Shown here: piece by piece, positions 16,101 through 27,150 of the stretch
Layout: each line of letters begins with the position of its first letter
Numbering within the stretch: position 1 is the first letter of the stretch
Source: Euryodendron excelsum
Taxonomy: Eukaryota > Streptophyta > Magnoliopsida > Ericales > Pentaphylacaceae
Direction of reading: 5' to 3'
NCBI GenBank assembly: GCA_033060915.1
Contig: CM065387.1
Location: forward strand, 43,346,001 to 43,410,000
Length of the DNA stretch: 64,000 nt
The notes under the pieces: generated by a model
Databases searched by the model: none
Told to the model about the DNA's origin: nothing
What the model saw: the letters and a program-made list of their open reading frames with translations, nothing else
Translations under genes and position numbers: made by a program

Positions 16101-19100
16101 TGGGCAAAAATGGGAGAAAAACCTCTCTGCAACCCTCTATGGCAGTCCAAGAACCAATTTCAGCCACCTTCCAAATAGAATCAATGTTGTCTTTCGAAAC
16201 TTATTCGCAAAACCAAGGCTACCTCATAGCACAAAAATATGTCTCAAAACATCAGCTAAGCCCCCTCTGCTACACCAAAGATAACCATACCATCTGCATA
16301 TAAAAGGCAGAAGGCAATCATGTGAGCCCTCCAGCTAGCCCACTTGGAAATTATCCACCAAAGCCCCCCCTCCCAGTCTTTGCCGGCATCCAACTAGAAG
16401 CCTCCATCACTAGAACAAAAGCGAGGGGCAGCAAGGGTCCCCTTGTCTCAGACCTTCCCAAGGAAAAAGAACAGCTGGAGAACTATTAACCAAAATTGAA
16501 AATAGAACTCTAAAAAGCTTGATCCACTACCATGAAAGTCCAATGATACTTTCTATGGTTTTAACAAGTGGCCAACTCATTGCTTGAGTAACATGGCCTT
16601 ACGCTCAATGTTCAACTTCCAAAAGGAGAATGTAAAAACAATTTTTTTGTCAGCTCCCCTCTTTGAATTGAAATATTACTCTATCCTCGATGGCATCATA
16701 GATTTCTACTAAACAGAATTTTGAGATTCCCTTTTCATTTATTTTCAAATAATTCATGTTCATTTGCAAAATGGTTAAATTTGATAGCTCTAAAACTATT
16801 AAAAATCCAATAAACCAGATTCCAACAATTGCAAACTGAAAAATCAAATATTCATTTTACAACTGCTATGATATAAGTGTTGCATAAAGGAGCTTCAAAA
16901 AACACCTGCAAATGTTAATCATGTACAGTATAACTTTTTCATCAATAGTTCAGAGATTAGGAAAAAGTATTCATGCTGAAGACGAAGAACAAGTTTCTGG
17001 TACGTACAAATCTGCAGAATAATTGAGTCCCATAGTTTACCTTTTGCTTCCTTTTAAACTCTTCCCAGGTAACTGTGTGAGAAGTTTTGAGGCTGGCCAA
17101 ACGAGCAGCATGCCACTCTGGTGAATGAAAAGAACCATCCACCTGCGACCGTCCTCATCAGAAAAAGTACAGAAGACAAAGCATCTAGGCTATGATTATA
17201 TTAGTTATCCAATTAGCTACCTGATCCAATAGAGCTAGCAACAAAAGCTAGCACTTAGAGGAGATGGCAAACGAAATAGGTGCATCAAACCTAATTTAAA
17301 TGCTAGACAAGATAAGATATTGCTCTCAAACAGCATCGACAGACATTATTTAGCCAGAAAAAGCTTGCTCCAATCACAAAGGGCAAAAGATGGCAAGAAA
17401 TAATTAACCAAACAAGGAACTCATCCACAAATAAAAACAAAAAAAAATAAAACAAGAAATAAAGTATTGAGGTTTGTGATACTCTCCAGATCATGTCCCA
17501 AAGTAAAAAAAAATAACCAAGCAGCTTACAGCAGTTAACTAGTTTTTTTCTCTTGTTATAGCAACACTATTGATAGCCATGGTTTCCAGGACCCTCTAAT
17601 AACTGATTCATTGACAGAGTATGTTGAGGTCAATTCTGGGGAATGTTATTGAATAGGGTAAGCTTGGATTCCAGGTAGGAATGAATGCACAACAGAGTGA
17701 TTAAATGGCAGATGGGCATGGGAACCCGAGAACCACCCCAAATAAAACCGGCCTTTACGTGATTAATTTGCTTTGACGTTCAGTAGACAATTAATCCCAA
17801 TGTGCAATTGTCAGAATTAACAGTGAATGGTTCAATTCCAGTGAAATGACTGGTTTAAACCAATCGTAATCAAGTTGCAACCTAGTACAATTTGTATATT
17901 ACAGAAGTAGAACTCAAAGACACGTCCACATCAAATATTAACCTTGCTTAAACAGATCCCATATTCAAATAAACTGGTAAAAAATAATAATAATAATAAA
18001 AGACCATATCCTCGAGGTTAACTTCCATTTTTGTTTCCTTCAGCGGAGAAAAGCAAGCACTAAAAGTGGGCAAAACCTACACATTCAAAGTTAACTTTTA
18101 CACTGCAGCTTGCATCAAAGCAGCCAAGTCTGTAGTTACCATGCTATTCTGACATGGAAACATTAGAAAATTTAGAGTCGTCTATCTTGAGCTTGAAGAC
18201 TAGTGCTGCCAAGCATAACCAAAATAATTTCTAAAGCTTTATAAATGCATAAACTCCACATTTTTCAACTTTTTATGCATATTGAATTGATGATCTACAA
18301 ACCTATAATAGTTGTCTAACCAATCAGTGGCCATCTAAGAAGCACGGATACAGACACGGACACAGATACGGACACAGATATGGACACGGGACACGGCAAT
18401 TTCAAAAAATAGGGGACACAGATACGGCAGGGACATGGCAAAAAATTATTATTTTTATATATTTTATTTTTCATGTCTATAAATATAACATTCACCTACC
18501 ACCAAAAATATTAAAAAATTCAATACTCAATATAATAGACAACAGGTCATCAATTCATCATCCATCAAGCACAGATAAAAACACAAGTTAAAGAAGATTA
18601 TCATCCAATACATCATTAGATTCATTACTATCTAAAGCATGAACTAGCAAGCATCCAACTTCCACATAAAAATAAAAAAAAATAGCAGTGGCAGGTAAGC
18701 AGTACCAATTTATTTAATTGATTTTGCAGGGCAGTACCCACATTGAACATAAGCAGTAGTGAAACAAGCAGCAGAAAGGGCAGTGAATAAGAAAAATAAG
18801 AACAAAAAAAGAAAGAAAAAAGAAGAAATATAGTAGCAGCAGTTTGGACAGTGAAGAAGAAGAAGAAGAAGAAGAAATGTTTTGATTTGGGATATTTTGT
18901 ACATTTTATATTGAAGTTAAGAAAATTAAAAAATATAACCCATTTAAAAATTTTCATAATTACACTTTAACCCCTGCCGTGTCCTAAACGTGTCCCAGCC
19001 GTGTCCTCGACGTGTCCCAGCCGTGTCCCCGGCGTGTCCACAGCTTAAAAAAAAAAAAAAAGACACGCCACCTGGCGTGTCCGACACGTATTTTGGCGTG

Positions 19101-20824
19101 TCCTAGGAGTATCCGTGTCCGCGGTGTGTCCGACACGCAAACGGCACACTAAACGGTGTGTCCGTGCTTCCTAGGTGGCCATTACAAGACTCTCTCAAAG
19201 AAGCAGGGTTAAAAGGACCCTTTGCAAATAATAAGTGTTAAGGACCATTTCAGATTCAGAAGCTGACAAAATTCCTAGACCTGAAGGTTTTACCATAACA
19301 TATTACAAAATGTGTTGTGATAACATCAAAGGCATGACTCGATACTCCTGTGGACCAAAAATTGAAGGGGAAAAAAATTTATTTTTAGCTTCTATTCTAC
19401 TCATTCCCAAGAGAACAGGGAAACGTACATTAGTGACTTGAAGGCAACTGATTTGCTCAGAAATTAACATTAACTTACAGCTGCAGTGCCAGCAAGTAGA
19501 TCAATGGTGATTTTCCCTCTTGTCATTTCAAATTGTCAACGTGAATACATTTGGGAAGAAGGATCTTAAACAAGGCCTAGTTCAGGCATGTGTCGAAATA
19601 ATATAGTGGGTGCATTATGAAATGGTTTATGGTTTCGAATATCTCTCAATCCCATGACGTATCACCAAGATGTGTGGTGCTTTTATAAAATCCAATGGCC
19701 CAGTACACTTATATCAAACTGAAGAGTATGATTCCGTTTTGTTGTCTCTTTGTTGGTTTTGGGGATATTCATCAGTAAGTATATATACAATGAATGTGCT
19801 ACTAACAAGATGTATGGTGCTGCTTCCAAAATTTTTGGCCAGGTACACTCAACACTGATATCAAACTGAAGAGTGTGATTCTGCTTTGTTGTCTCCCTTT
19901 TTGTCTAGCTGATACTAATCAGCCAGTAGCAATATGATGAATATACTACCAACAAGATGAGCACAAGAAACTAAATATGATTGCATTTATCTGAAAGAAC
20001 ACTGCTCTAATACGTTTAAAAGGGCAATTGAACATTCATTATAGATATTAGTTAGATCTGACGAGATTCTTAAAATATCTGCAGTATTAGTTAGATCACA
20101 AATAGGTAACCTACTTTGCCATTTACACATCAAACATCCACAGAAATAAGAACAATGCTACCTGTCTGGATTTGGACCACTATATAACTCGGGATCAAAC
20201 CAAAAGAGTATGGTATGACTAGCAAATATGACCAATTATACTGACCGCAACAATTATAAGAAACCATTCCTTCTCACATATACTTCAGAAATCACTGCTT
20301 TAAGACCTTTACTAGAGAACTTTGACATTCCATCAAGATATTTGAGCCAACAAACTCAACATTTGTAAAGGGATTTAAGGGTTTATAAATCTCAGACAAT
20401 CAATCAGACCATGAATATCTTACAACTATGAACCGTGCTTCTACGTACATACATTAGACACCAAGACCAATATGCTCGCCAAACACAAGCAACATCACAT
20501 TAGTTGGTTAAAACTCTAGGTCACCCATTAACACCACAATTTCAGTGAGCACCAAACAAATAAGAAAGTACGGTGCGAAAACAGAAAATAGTGAAAATTA
20601 CGATTGATTAAAGAGAATAGAACAGATAAAAATGAACAAATAAAAAAAAAAAAAAGGCAATAATCAAAACATGAATATGAAGATAAGAGAATCAGACATC
20701 CAAATGGAAGGAGGTGGTAGTATGAAAGGGTACAAACCATGCCGTCCTCGATCTCCTCGTGTCCGGCTGAGCTCGCACCCAGCTTCGCTCTTTGCATAGC
20801 TTTGTATTGTTGATTTTTCCCCAT
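7109..20824 (-). CDS. RS/lysine-rich nuclear protein, putative splicing-associated (five exons)
   Basis: Complete gene. In transcript order the coding exons are 20738-20824, 17041-17142, 12059-12200, 11882-11925 and 7109-7327; all junctions are GT-AG and the phases agree, giving 197 codons. The start is the ATG of MGKNQQYKAMQRAKLG, preceded by a GC-richer leader and a TATA box. The first half (MGKNQ through HTVTWEEFKRKQK, then a charged DEMRKGELEADKDRMMREY helix) matches, from memory, a conserved plant protein annotated in some genomes as splicing regulatory glutamine/lysine-rich-like. The second half is a lysine-rich nuclear localisation stretch followed by a long Ser run, SDDEERESRKSKSRSKKRKK, and a C-terminal PLPLSRFFGSRKD. 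RS and basic tracts imply a nuclear, RNA-processing role; that is inference. Intron sizes are 3595, 4840, 133 and 4554 bp, the large ones filled with transposons. No frame damage is visible. Stop TGA spans 7109-7111. Confidence 0.9.
7328..8400. other. Intron 4 of the RS/K-rich gene, proximal part
   Basis: AT-rich intron sequence with a (GA)n run at 7923-7942. No element end or coding region recognised. Confidence 0.6.
8407..8592 (+). mobile_element. tRNA-derived SINE
   Basis: Head GTGTCCCAGTTGGTAGGG resembles a pol III A box region. GGTTTCAAGCC at 8462-8472 fits a B box at the normal distance. The body is C-rich and ends in a 13 bp A run (8578-8590). CTTCAT precedes the element (8401-8406) and follows the tail (8593-8598), a short and possibly eroded target duplication. 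Confidence 0.7.
9029..10305. mobile_element. Mutator-like element with 9 bp target duplication
   Basis: The left end GGGTTAATTACATGAAGACC is matched by the complement of the right end (GGGTTAATTACACCAAGACC); similarity continues for about 50 bp. AAAGAAAAA occurs on both sides (9020-9028 and 10306-10314), the 9 bp duplication typical of Mutator-like elements. The interior (about 9240-9790) is a diverged C-rich tandem repeat of roughly 115-150 bp with words like CACCACCGCTGCCAC. This creates the spurious proline/histidine-rich frame at 9320-9868. No transposase remains. Confidence 0.88.
11115..11417 (-). mobile_element. TRIM (miniature LTR retrotransposon), complete
   Basis: Two terminal direct repeats, 11115-11186 (72 bp) and 11345-11417 (73 bp), both begin TGTTAAGTCA and end GCTAACA. 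The element is flanked by identical CATGT (11110-11114 and 11418-11422). On the minus strand the 5' LTR is followed at once by TGGTATCAGAG (complement of 11334-11344), the usual primer site for initiator Met-tRNA. A purine tract (GAGGGAGGG, complement of about 11187-11197) precedes the 3' LTR. The 158 bp internal part codes for nothing, so it would depend on proteins from other elements. It lies in intron 4 of the RS/K-rich gene, in the same orientation as that gene. Confidence 0.92.
12201..14189. other. Intron 2 of the RS/K-rich gene, part without assigned elements
   Basis: No gene recognised. CATGCAAGAGGGGGCTG near 13423 and GCTAGCTCTGATGCAAC near 13932 look like a polypurine tract and a primer-site-like word of LTR retrotransposons. 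They are opposite in orientation and unpaired, so they are only hints of decayed elements. Confidence 0.4.
14193..14552. mobile_element. Tourist/Harbinger-type MITE
   Basis: The left end GGCTCTGTTTGGTTATGG pairs with the complement of the right end, GGCTTTGTTTGGTACTGG. The element is flanked by TAA on both sides (14190-14192 and 14553-14555), the target preference of PIF/Harbinger. It is 360 bp, non-coding, in intron 2 of the RS/K-rich gene. Confidence 0.85.
14900..16640 (-). pseudogene. L1-type LINE reverse transcriptase remnant
   Basis: Read on the minus strand, GLRQGDP (about 16434-16454) is the LINE reverse transcriptase motif. Further on, LLYADG (about 16290-16308) corresponds to the catalytic FADD block with the second aspartate replaced by glycine. 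Around these, frames shift and stop repeatedly. The sequence continues to about 14900 with short plant-LINE-like patches and no recognisable poly(A) end. It is long dead and probably 5'-truncated. Confidence 0.65.
17143..18334. other. Intron 1 of the RS/K-rich gene, proximal part
   Basis: AT-rich, with an (AAT)n run near 17981-17998. No gene or bounded element found. Confidence 0.6.
18335..19174. mobile_element. hAT-like element with GACACGG subterminal repeats
   Basis: The left end is CTAAGAAGCACGGATAC and the complement of the right end is CTAGGAAGCACGGACAC. The flanks carry the same 8 bp, GTGGCCAT (18327-18334 and 19175-19182). Inside both ends GACACGG-like units repeat in opposite orientation (18350-18430 and 18975-19160), a pattern often bound by transposases. 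The middle holds a (GAA)n run at 18855-18876 and no coding region. The 8 bp duplication favours hAT; the terminal sequence is unlike the usual CAGGG type, so the superfamily is tentative. Confidence 0.82.
19230..19500 (+). pseudogene. LINE reverse transcriptase fragment
   Basis: The plus-strand frame from 19235 reads DKIPRPEGFTITYYKMCCD and, 25 codons later, SILLIPKRTG. This follows the order of the plant LINE motifs DKAPGPDGF and LIPK. It is a short orphan fragment just outside the hAT-like element and on the opposite strand to the LINE at 14900-16640. Confidence 0.6.
19501..20737. other. Intron 1 of the RS/K-rich gene, distal part
   Basis: Contains a diverged duplication of about 160 bp: AACAAGATGTATGGTGCT and TATCAAACTGAAGAGTGTGATTC recur near 19660-19760 and 19800-19900. 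No coding content. Confidence 0.5.
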
Positions 20825-20990
20825 GTTTTGGAGGACGCCAAGATGAGAAAATACAAGAAAATCGCCGAGAAAGTTCAGGGGAAATATGGAAAAGCACAGT
20901 GAAAAACAATAGAAAATTTTTGAAATTGGGTTATCAGATTAGCGGGCGACAACACAATGAAAATGGTGGAGAGAGAGGGGATTTATAGGT
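20825..20990 (-). promoter_or_regulatory. Promoter and 5' UTR of the RS/K-rich gene
   Basis: Upstream of the ATG on the minus strand, CTATAAAT lies at 20981-20988, followed by a pyrimidine patch (CCCCTCTCTCTCCACC, about 20967-20982), a common plant core-promoter feature. The start of transcription is expected near 20950, giving a leader of about 125 nt. The leader is not interrupted by another feature. Confidence 0.55.
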
Positions 20991-21830
20991 TGGGATTTTG
21001 GGACAATCAACAGGTAATTGTCGATTGATTGAGAGAGAGAGGGGGTCGGGAAGGTTTTGAAAGAGGGCCAACAGCCTGTTTGGAACTTAAGGAAAGGAGT
21101 CTTCGTCCGTTCTGTTTGGTTCTGAGCATAGTTGAAAGGGAAGCTGAAGTCGGAATGATATGATAATTGGAAGCGTCAAATGTGGTTTAAAAAGATTTAT
21201 GAAAAAGGACAAATTTTAAGTAATATAAAATTAAATGTGATATTTATCAAAACATTAATTAAAGACAATAATAGAAAAATATAAAATATTTAAAATACTA
21301 ATATTACATAATATCTATCGTCTTTTATTAAAAAATTATATTTTATTATCAAAATGTATAAAAAATATTAAAAATTATAATAAATAAATTTTTAAATAAT
21401 CTTCACAGTATTTTTTAAGAGTTTTGATAAGTTTTTTTAAATTATGTGAATTTAAAAAACATCTTCAAATCATTTTTAATAAGCTTTCCTTATAGTCGTA
21501 TGAGAGTTTTGTAAAGAAAGTTTTTAGGGAAACCAATTTTTTCTAGAGTTTTCTTGTTATTATGATTTTCAATGAAAAAATATTCTTTAAAAAAATAGAT
21601 TTTATTTTTTACTTTTCTTTCATTTAGTTATTCTATTATTTCTTTTCTTTTTCTATCTATCATAATAAAAATGAGAGTCCACAAGCTTTCCTCTGCAATC
21701 ACAATTACGCCCTTGCCCTTGTCATATAATAAACTTACAATTTCACTTATAAAACAACCACTTGTGGGACCACATGCTATTTAATTATAATCATTTATAC
21801 CTCCAAATTCCAGATTCTTCCTTCTTCTTG
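20991..21830. other. Upstream intergenic region
   Basis: GA-rich tract near 21030-21045, then very AT-rich sequence. No gene seen. Confidence 0.6.
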
Positions 21831-21904
21831 CTTTGTTCAGATGAAACCCTCTTTTGCAAATTTGATATCTCCGTCATGGCGAATCACAGAGAGCGGCTGC
21901 CAGA

Positions 21905-22215
21905 TTAGATTACAACCGCCACACCGTTTACATCGTCTATTGTTGCCGTTCAAAGAACCAAACCAGTGACACTGAATAAGCCCATGACATCTAGTCCCCC
22001 AAACCAACATAGAAGTTTGACAACCAACGCTGTGTCCATATATGTCTCCCTTAGACTGCATCCGCCACACCCACCGCTACATCGCTCCTGTATAGTCTAT
22101 TTTTGCCGCTCAGGGAACCAATTAGATGTCGCCGGATAACTTTCTCGCATTCACTCTCCCAAACCGACATATGAATCAGACGCATGATGTTGTGTCTACA
22201 TACGTATCCCTCCAT
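21905..22215. repeat. Diverged direct repeat of about 155-160 bp, two copies
   Basis: CCGCCACACCGTTTACATCG (near 21917) and CCGCCACACCCACCGCTACA (near 22064) start two similar blocks. Both then carry TGTCTCCC/GTATCCC and a CCCAAACCRACAT word. The minus-strand frame of 77 codons over the first copy is not recognised. Confidence 0.55.
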
Positions 22216-23592
22216 CATGACATATTTCCCTCAGTTTCGTACAGTTATTTATCAGCATTTTCAAATTCAGTGGAGAGCGATTGTAAGTGAGATCTAGACG
22301 ACCTAATAATTTTCCTTTTTATTTAGCATACAACAAAATTTTCCCTGACAAACCTTTCCTTGCATGTTTATTTTTAAGTGTGTTAGAACAATTCTCTTCT
22401 TCTCTTCACTGCTTCTAATATACAAAAAAAGTTTGATTTATTTTCTATCATTTAGTAATTTTAAAGAGTGGATTTATTTGCCAAAGAACAAATACAACAA
22501 TCAAAATTGTTCTGTGATATTGATACAACTAAGAAGATTTTCCATAAAGTCTTGGTCCTGACTTGAACCAGACATTAATAATGGTTTTGGATAATTAAGT
22601 TACTTATTTCGTACGTGTTTGTTCAACAATTCAAGGACTATTCATTACCATATATTATATGTAGGACTGTTCAGCACTTCAAGTAGTATGAATGTTTTCA
22701 GATGTTCAAACGATATTTCTAAGTATATTTAAAATACACACTGTTATTTTTCTAAACTGCCAATAGAGGTAAGTTATTAGAGACTTCACTGCTGCATATA
22801 CCTGTCCATTAAATAGTTGTTTATTCAAGATTTAAACTTGAAACAAGCTGTATTAGGCCTCACATATTGTAAATATAAGAGAAGTTTAAGAGTATATAAT
22901 GCTATAGAGTTTTTAGTCACGTTTACAAGAGAATTAGAAAAAAAAAAATTAGTACCGATACATAAGAACATTAAAACATATGGATGTACGCTGTGATATT
23001 GTATACTCATATGTTTACATGTTCATTTAAGGTGGAAAATGATTAATACCTAGACTGCTGCTCCCTAGAATCATTTGTTCATAACAGATTACCATAACTG
23101 ACATCATTTATAATAAGATTGAAATTAGTAGATTGATAATCATATGGCCATATCAACCACGTTCTATCTTGTATCATAACTACTGAGATTATCTATCATT
23201 TACATACTACTAGATGTAATTTGTCGAGTCATGGAAAAAGTAATTCGGATTATACATGTGAAGACATTTGAGGTCTTCGGTCTAGTAATAATTTCTTAAC
23301 CCCTAATTTCGATATTTCTCACTACCACCATATATGTAGGACTGTTTAACACTTCAAGTAGTTTGAATGTTCTAAGATGTTTCAACGATACCCCTGAGTA
23401 TATTTATAATACACGTTTGAATGTTTTCAAATGTTAAAACGATATTCCTGAGTATTTTTGTAATACACACTATTATTTTTCTGAATTGACAATAAAGGTA
23501 AGTTATTAGAGACTTCACTGCTGCATATACCTGTCCATTAAATAGTTTTTATTCAAGATTTAAACTTGAAACAAGCTGTATTAGGCCTCACA

Positions 23593-25514
23593 TCTATCTA
23601 CTATAATAAAAAGGAGAGGCCTCCTGGTTTCCGCCACATGATGAATTATTTATTTGCCCTCCACTAAACTTTTTATTCTGTTCGTATCATATCTATTGCA
23701 GAATGACAACCAAAACGGTACCACATTCCACATAGTCGCCGACTTTCCACTGTCTACGTGCACAAAATTTGGTCACCGCCTTACCCGTGGAACTCAAGAT
23801 CCAATCTTTCCATGGCTCCAAATTCGTGTCTCCTTCACAACTTCCAAAATCAAAGACAAATCCATTTCACAAACCCAAATCTTCAATTACCAATTCAATT
23901 CTCACCATACAAACCAAGGAAATGACACCTTTTCTTTTTCTGTTGTTTTTTTTTTTTTGGTGGTGTAAATAACGTATCCAAACACCTTTGCTATGACACA
24001 TTGCCTCTCAACTCACCACAACCATCTGCCACCTTAGCAGGTGCACCAAAGGTCCTCCAATCAAGAAACATGGGGGACGGAGGCTGAGGTGATAGAAATG
24101 ACCTCAACGTGTCGTTATGGAGTCTCGAACCCATGCCTCGACCTACCAAATTCGAGATTTCACCACTAAACTAACAACCCGGTGATAATTTCATTATAGA
24201 TGGCAGGCCTCAACCTACCAATTTTCTTATTTTTTGTTCATTATCGATAGCACTTCAATTTTTTGTGTGACAAGTATTAAATGTATTCATATTCAATTAT
24301 CTTGAATTTTTAATTTTATGAGTTGTAAACTTATTATTATAACCTCAAGAGAAAATATAAATATGATCTAATACTCAATAAATAAAACAAATTTTCAAAA
24401 GTGAAAAATTAGAAACAATTACTAAAATTGAAAATGCCAGGAAAAGGTATCCTAACTTCAGATGTTAATATAAATGTATTACATAAATTTGAGATTATAA
24501 TGAATGAGTGGCGACAAACGTTATCTACAAATTGGTGACATGATTTTATGTCTAAAAAAAAATTAAGCCACTGTAGTTTATACCATTAATGAAGGTAAAA
24601 AAAATCATGTTACATCACATTTTGTACCAACTTCAAGGTTTAAAATAAAAGAATAAACCCAAATGAGAGAGTTATAAACAAATAGAGTTAACATTAACGA
24701 TTTCACATGGAAGTTCATTTTCGTTTATGATTTAACATATACAAGTTAATGGATGTTGTAATGAGATTTGATTTTCTCACTCTGCTAAATGAATGTGAAA
24801 ATGTTAAAAGAATTAAGCTATGTTTGGATCTTGAATATGTAGACGGAAAGGGAAAAGATAGTAAAAGAAAATAAAATGAAAGAATCTAAATTCTTTTATT
24901 TGGTTTAATTAGGAAAATAAGAAAAAAGAATGGATATTTGCCAAAAAATTAATTTTTTGTTTGGTTACTGTTTAAAAATTGAATATGTATAAATACATTT
25001 TTTTTTCTATTTTTGTTTCCCTTAATGAAGAAATAAACATGGCATTAGTTTTTCTATTTTGTGATCAATATATATTGTTCATACTTTATGTCTTATGAAA
25101 CCTTAATATAACTAGACATTAGTAAATCAAGTAGAACAATTTAAGTATTCTATAGAGATGTTTAAAGGTGACCTTCATTATAATTGTTGCATAATTCAAG
25201 GAACATCTCAATCATTAATTTATTATTACAAAAAGATAAGGCCAATTCAGATATAAAATTATATTTTTGTGAATATGTATAAGTCACCTCACAATTTTTC
25301 GTTCATTATAAAAAAATATTACTAACAGAAGATGGTGATTGATATAAAATGGTAATTCAGGGAGTCAACGTATTATATTTTAGTAATATTGAATCATAGT
25401 TTAGAAGCTATTTTTGTAATTACTATTTTTTTTATCATTTAAATTGTTAGTATACCATAAAAAATTGTAAATATACAATATCGTCGCATGTGCATTGCAC
25501 GTGCCTGACACTAG
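23593..25514 (+). mobile_element. Non-autonomous Helitron with empty-site proof
   Basis: Begins TCTATCTACTATAATAAAAAG, the usual plant Helitron 5' form. It ends in a hairpin (GCATGTGC-ATT-GCACGTGC, about 25486-25504) followed by CTGACACTAG. It sits between A (23592) and T (25515) with no target duplication. The neighbouring tandem units at 22857 and 26177 read CCTCACATATTG without interruption, so CCTCACA|TATTG is the empty site. The interior has no Rep or helicase; mobilisation would need another Helitron. A SINE is nested at 23946-24182. Confidence 0.92.
23946..24182 (-). mobile_element. tRNA-derived SINE nested in the Helitron
   Basis: On the minus strand TTAGTTTAGTGG (24162-24173) fits an A box and GGGTTCGAGACT (24121-24132) a B box, with tRNA-like spacing. 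The tail corresponds to the 13 bp T run at 23946-23958 on the plus strand. No convincing target duplication was found. Confidence 0.65.
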
Positions 25515-26602
25515 TATTGTAAATATAAGAGAAGTTTAAGAGTATATAATGCTATAGAATTTTTACTCACATTTACAAGAGAATAGGGAAAAAAAAATTA
25601 ATACCAATACATAAGAACATTAAAGCATGGATCTACGCTGTGATATTGTATACTCATATATCTACATGTTCATTTAAGGTGGAAAATGATTAACACCTAG
25701 ACTGCTACTCCCTAGAATCATTTGTTCATAACAGATTACCATAACTGACATCATGTATAATAAGATTGAAATTAGTAAATTGATAATCATATGGCCATAT
25801 CAACACGTTCTATCCTGCATCTTAACTTCTGACATTATTTAACATTTACATATTACTAGATGCAGGTTGCCGAATCATGGAAAAAGTAATTTGGATTATA
25901 CGCGTGAAGACATTTGAGGTCTTCGGTTTGGTAATAGTTTCTTAACCCCTAATTTCTATATTTCTAATTACCACATTATATGTAGGACTGTTCAGCACTT
26001 CAAGTAGTTTGAATGTTTTTAGATGTTCACATGATATTCCTGAGTATATTTATAATACACACTTCTATTTCTCTGAACTGACAATAAGGGTAAGTTATTA
26101 GAGACTTCACTGTTGCATATACTTGTCCATTCAATAGATTTTTATTCAAGATTTAAACTTGAAACAAGCTATATTAGGCCTCACATATTGTAAATATAAG
26201 AGAAGTTTAAGAATATATAATGTTATAGAATTTTTACTCACATTTACAAGAGAATCAAAAAAAGAAAAAATTAGTATCGATACATAACAACATTCAAACA
26301 ATTGGATGTAAACTGTGATATTGTATATTCATATGTTTACACGTTCATTTAAGGGGGAAAACGATTAATACCTAGACTGTTGCTCCCTAGAATCATCTAT
26401 TCATAACAAATTACCGTAACTGACATCATGTATAATAAGATTGAAATTAGTAGATTAATAATCATATGGCCATATCAACCACGTTCTATCATGTATCTTA
26501 ACTACTAACATTATCTAACATTTACATACTGCTAGATGCATGTTGTCGAGTCGTGGAAAAAGTAATTTGGATTATACATGCGAAGACATTTGGGGTCTTC
26601 TT

Positions 26603-27150
26603 AACCCCTAATTTCTATATTTCATGCATCTTGAACTTACTGCCATATGAAACTCTATCATGGAATTTAAAAGTGTCGAAGACAACAACATTACCATGTA
26701 TTGCTTATTCAAAGGGATGACTTAATTTACAACTGCAATTGCTCAATACAATGATTAGCCAACCCTATGGCAGCCATGTTTTTTACATGTTGTTAGCCTG
26801 TAATAGTTATTTCTCTACATTTATTTTCTTGCTTTGTCCTCATAAAAATGTTCCAGTAATTTCCATTCATTGACTTAACTCCTAACTTCTATATTTCCTG
26901 CATCTTGAACTTATTTCCATATGAAACTCAATCATGGAATTTAAAAGTGTCGAAGACAACAGCGTTACCATATATTGCTTATTCAAAGGGCCGACTTAAT
27001 TTACAACTACAATTGCTCAACACAATGATTAGCCAACCTTATAGCAGCCATGGTTTTTACATGCTGTTAGCTTGTAATTGTTATTTCTCTACATTTATTT
27101 TCTTGCTTTGTCCTCATCAAAATATACCAGTAATTTCCATTCATTAATAT
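26603..27150. repeat. 275 bp tandem duplication
   Basis: TGCATCTTGAACTTA, CATGGAATTTAAAAGTGTCG and GATTAGCCAACC occur in both copies with a 275 bp offset (26625 versus 26900). The start overlaps the end of unit 3 of the preceding array, suggesting a second amplification event at its edge. Confidence 0.8.

Larger units (their letters stand above)
22661..26640. repeat. Tandem array of three ~0.7 kb units, the middle one split by a Helitron
   Basis: Each unit begins GTAGGACTGTT (22661, 23336, 25982). It then runs through GACTTCACTGCTGCATATAC, AGGCCTCACATATTGTAAAT and CTTAACCCCTAATTTC. Unit 1 is 675 bp. Unit 2 is 724 bp after removing the Helitron and carries an extra ~50 bp internal duplication near 23410-23465. 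Unit 3 is about 650 bp. No frame is conserved between units, so this looks like non-coding tandem duplication rather than genes. Confidence 0.85.

Noticed and set aside
24121..24173. tRNA-like A and B boxes on the minus strand
   Set aside because: Not a tRNA gene: no acceptor stem pairing and an A-rich tail, so called a SINE.
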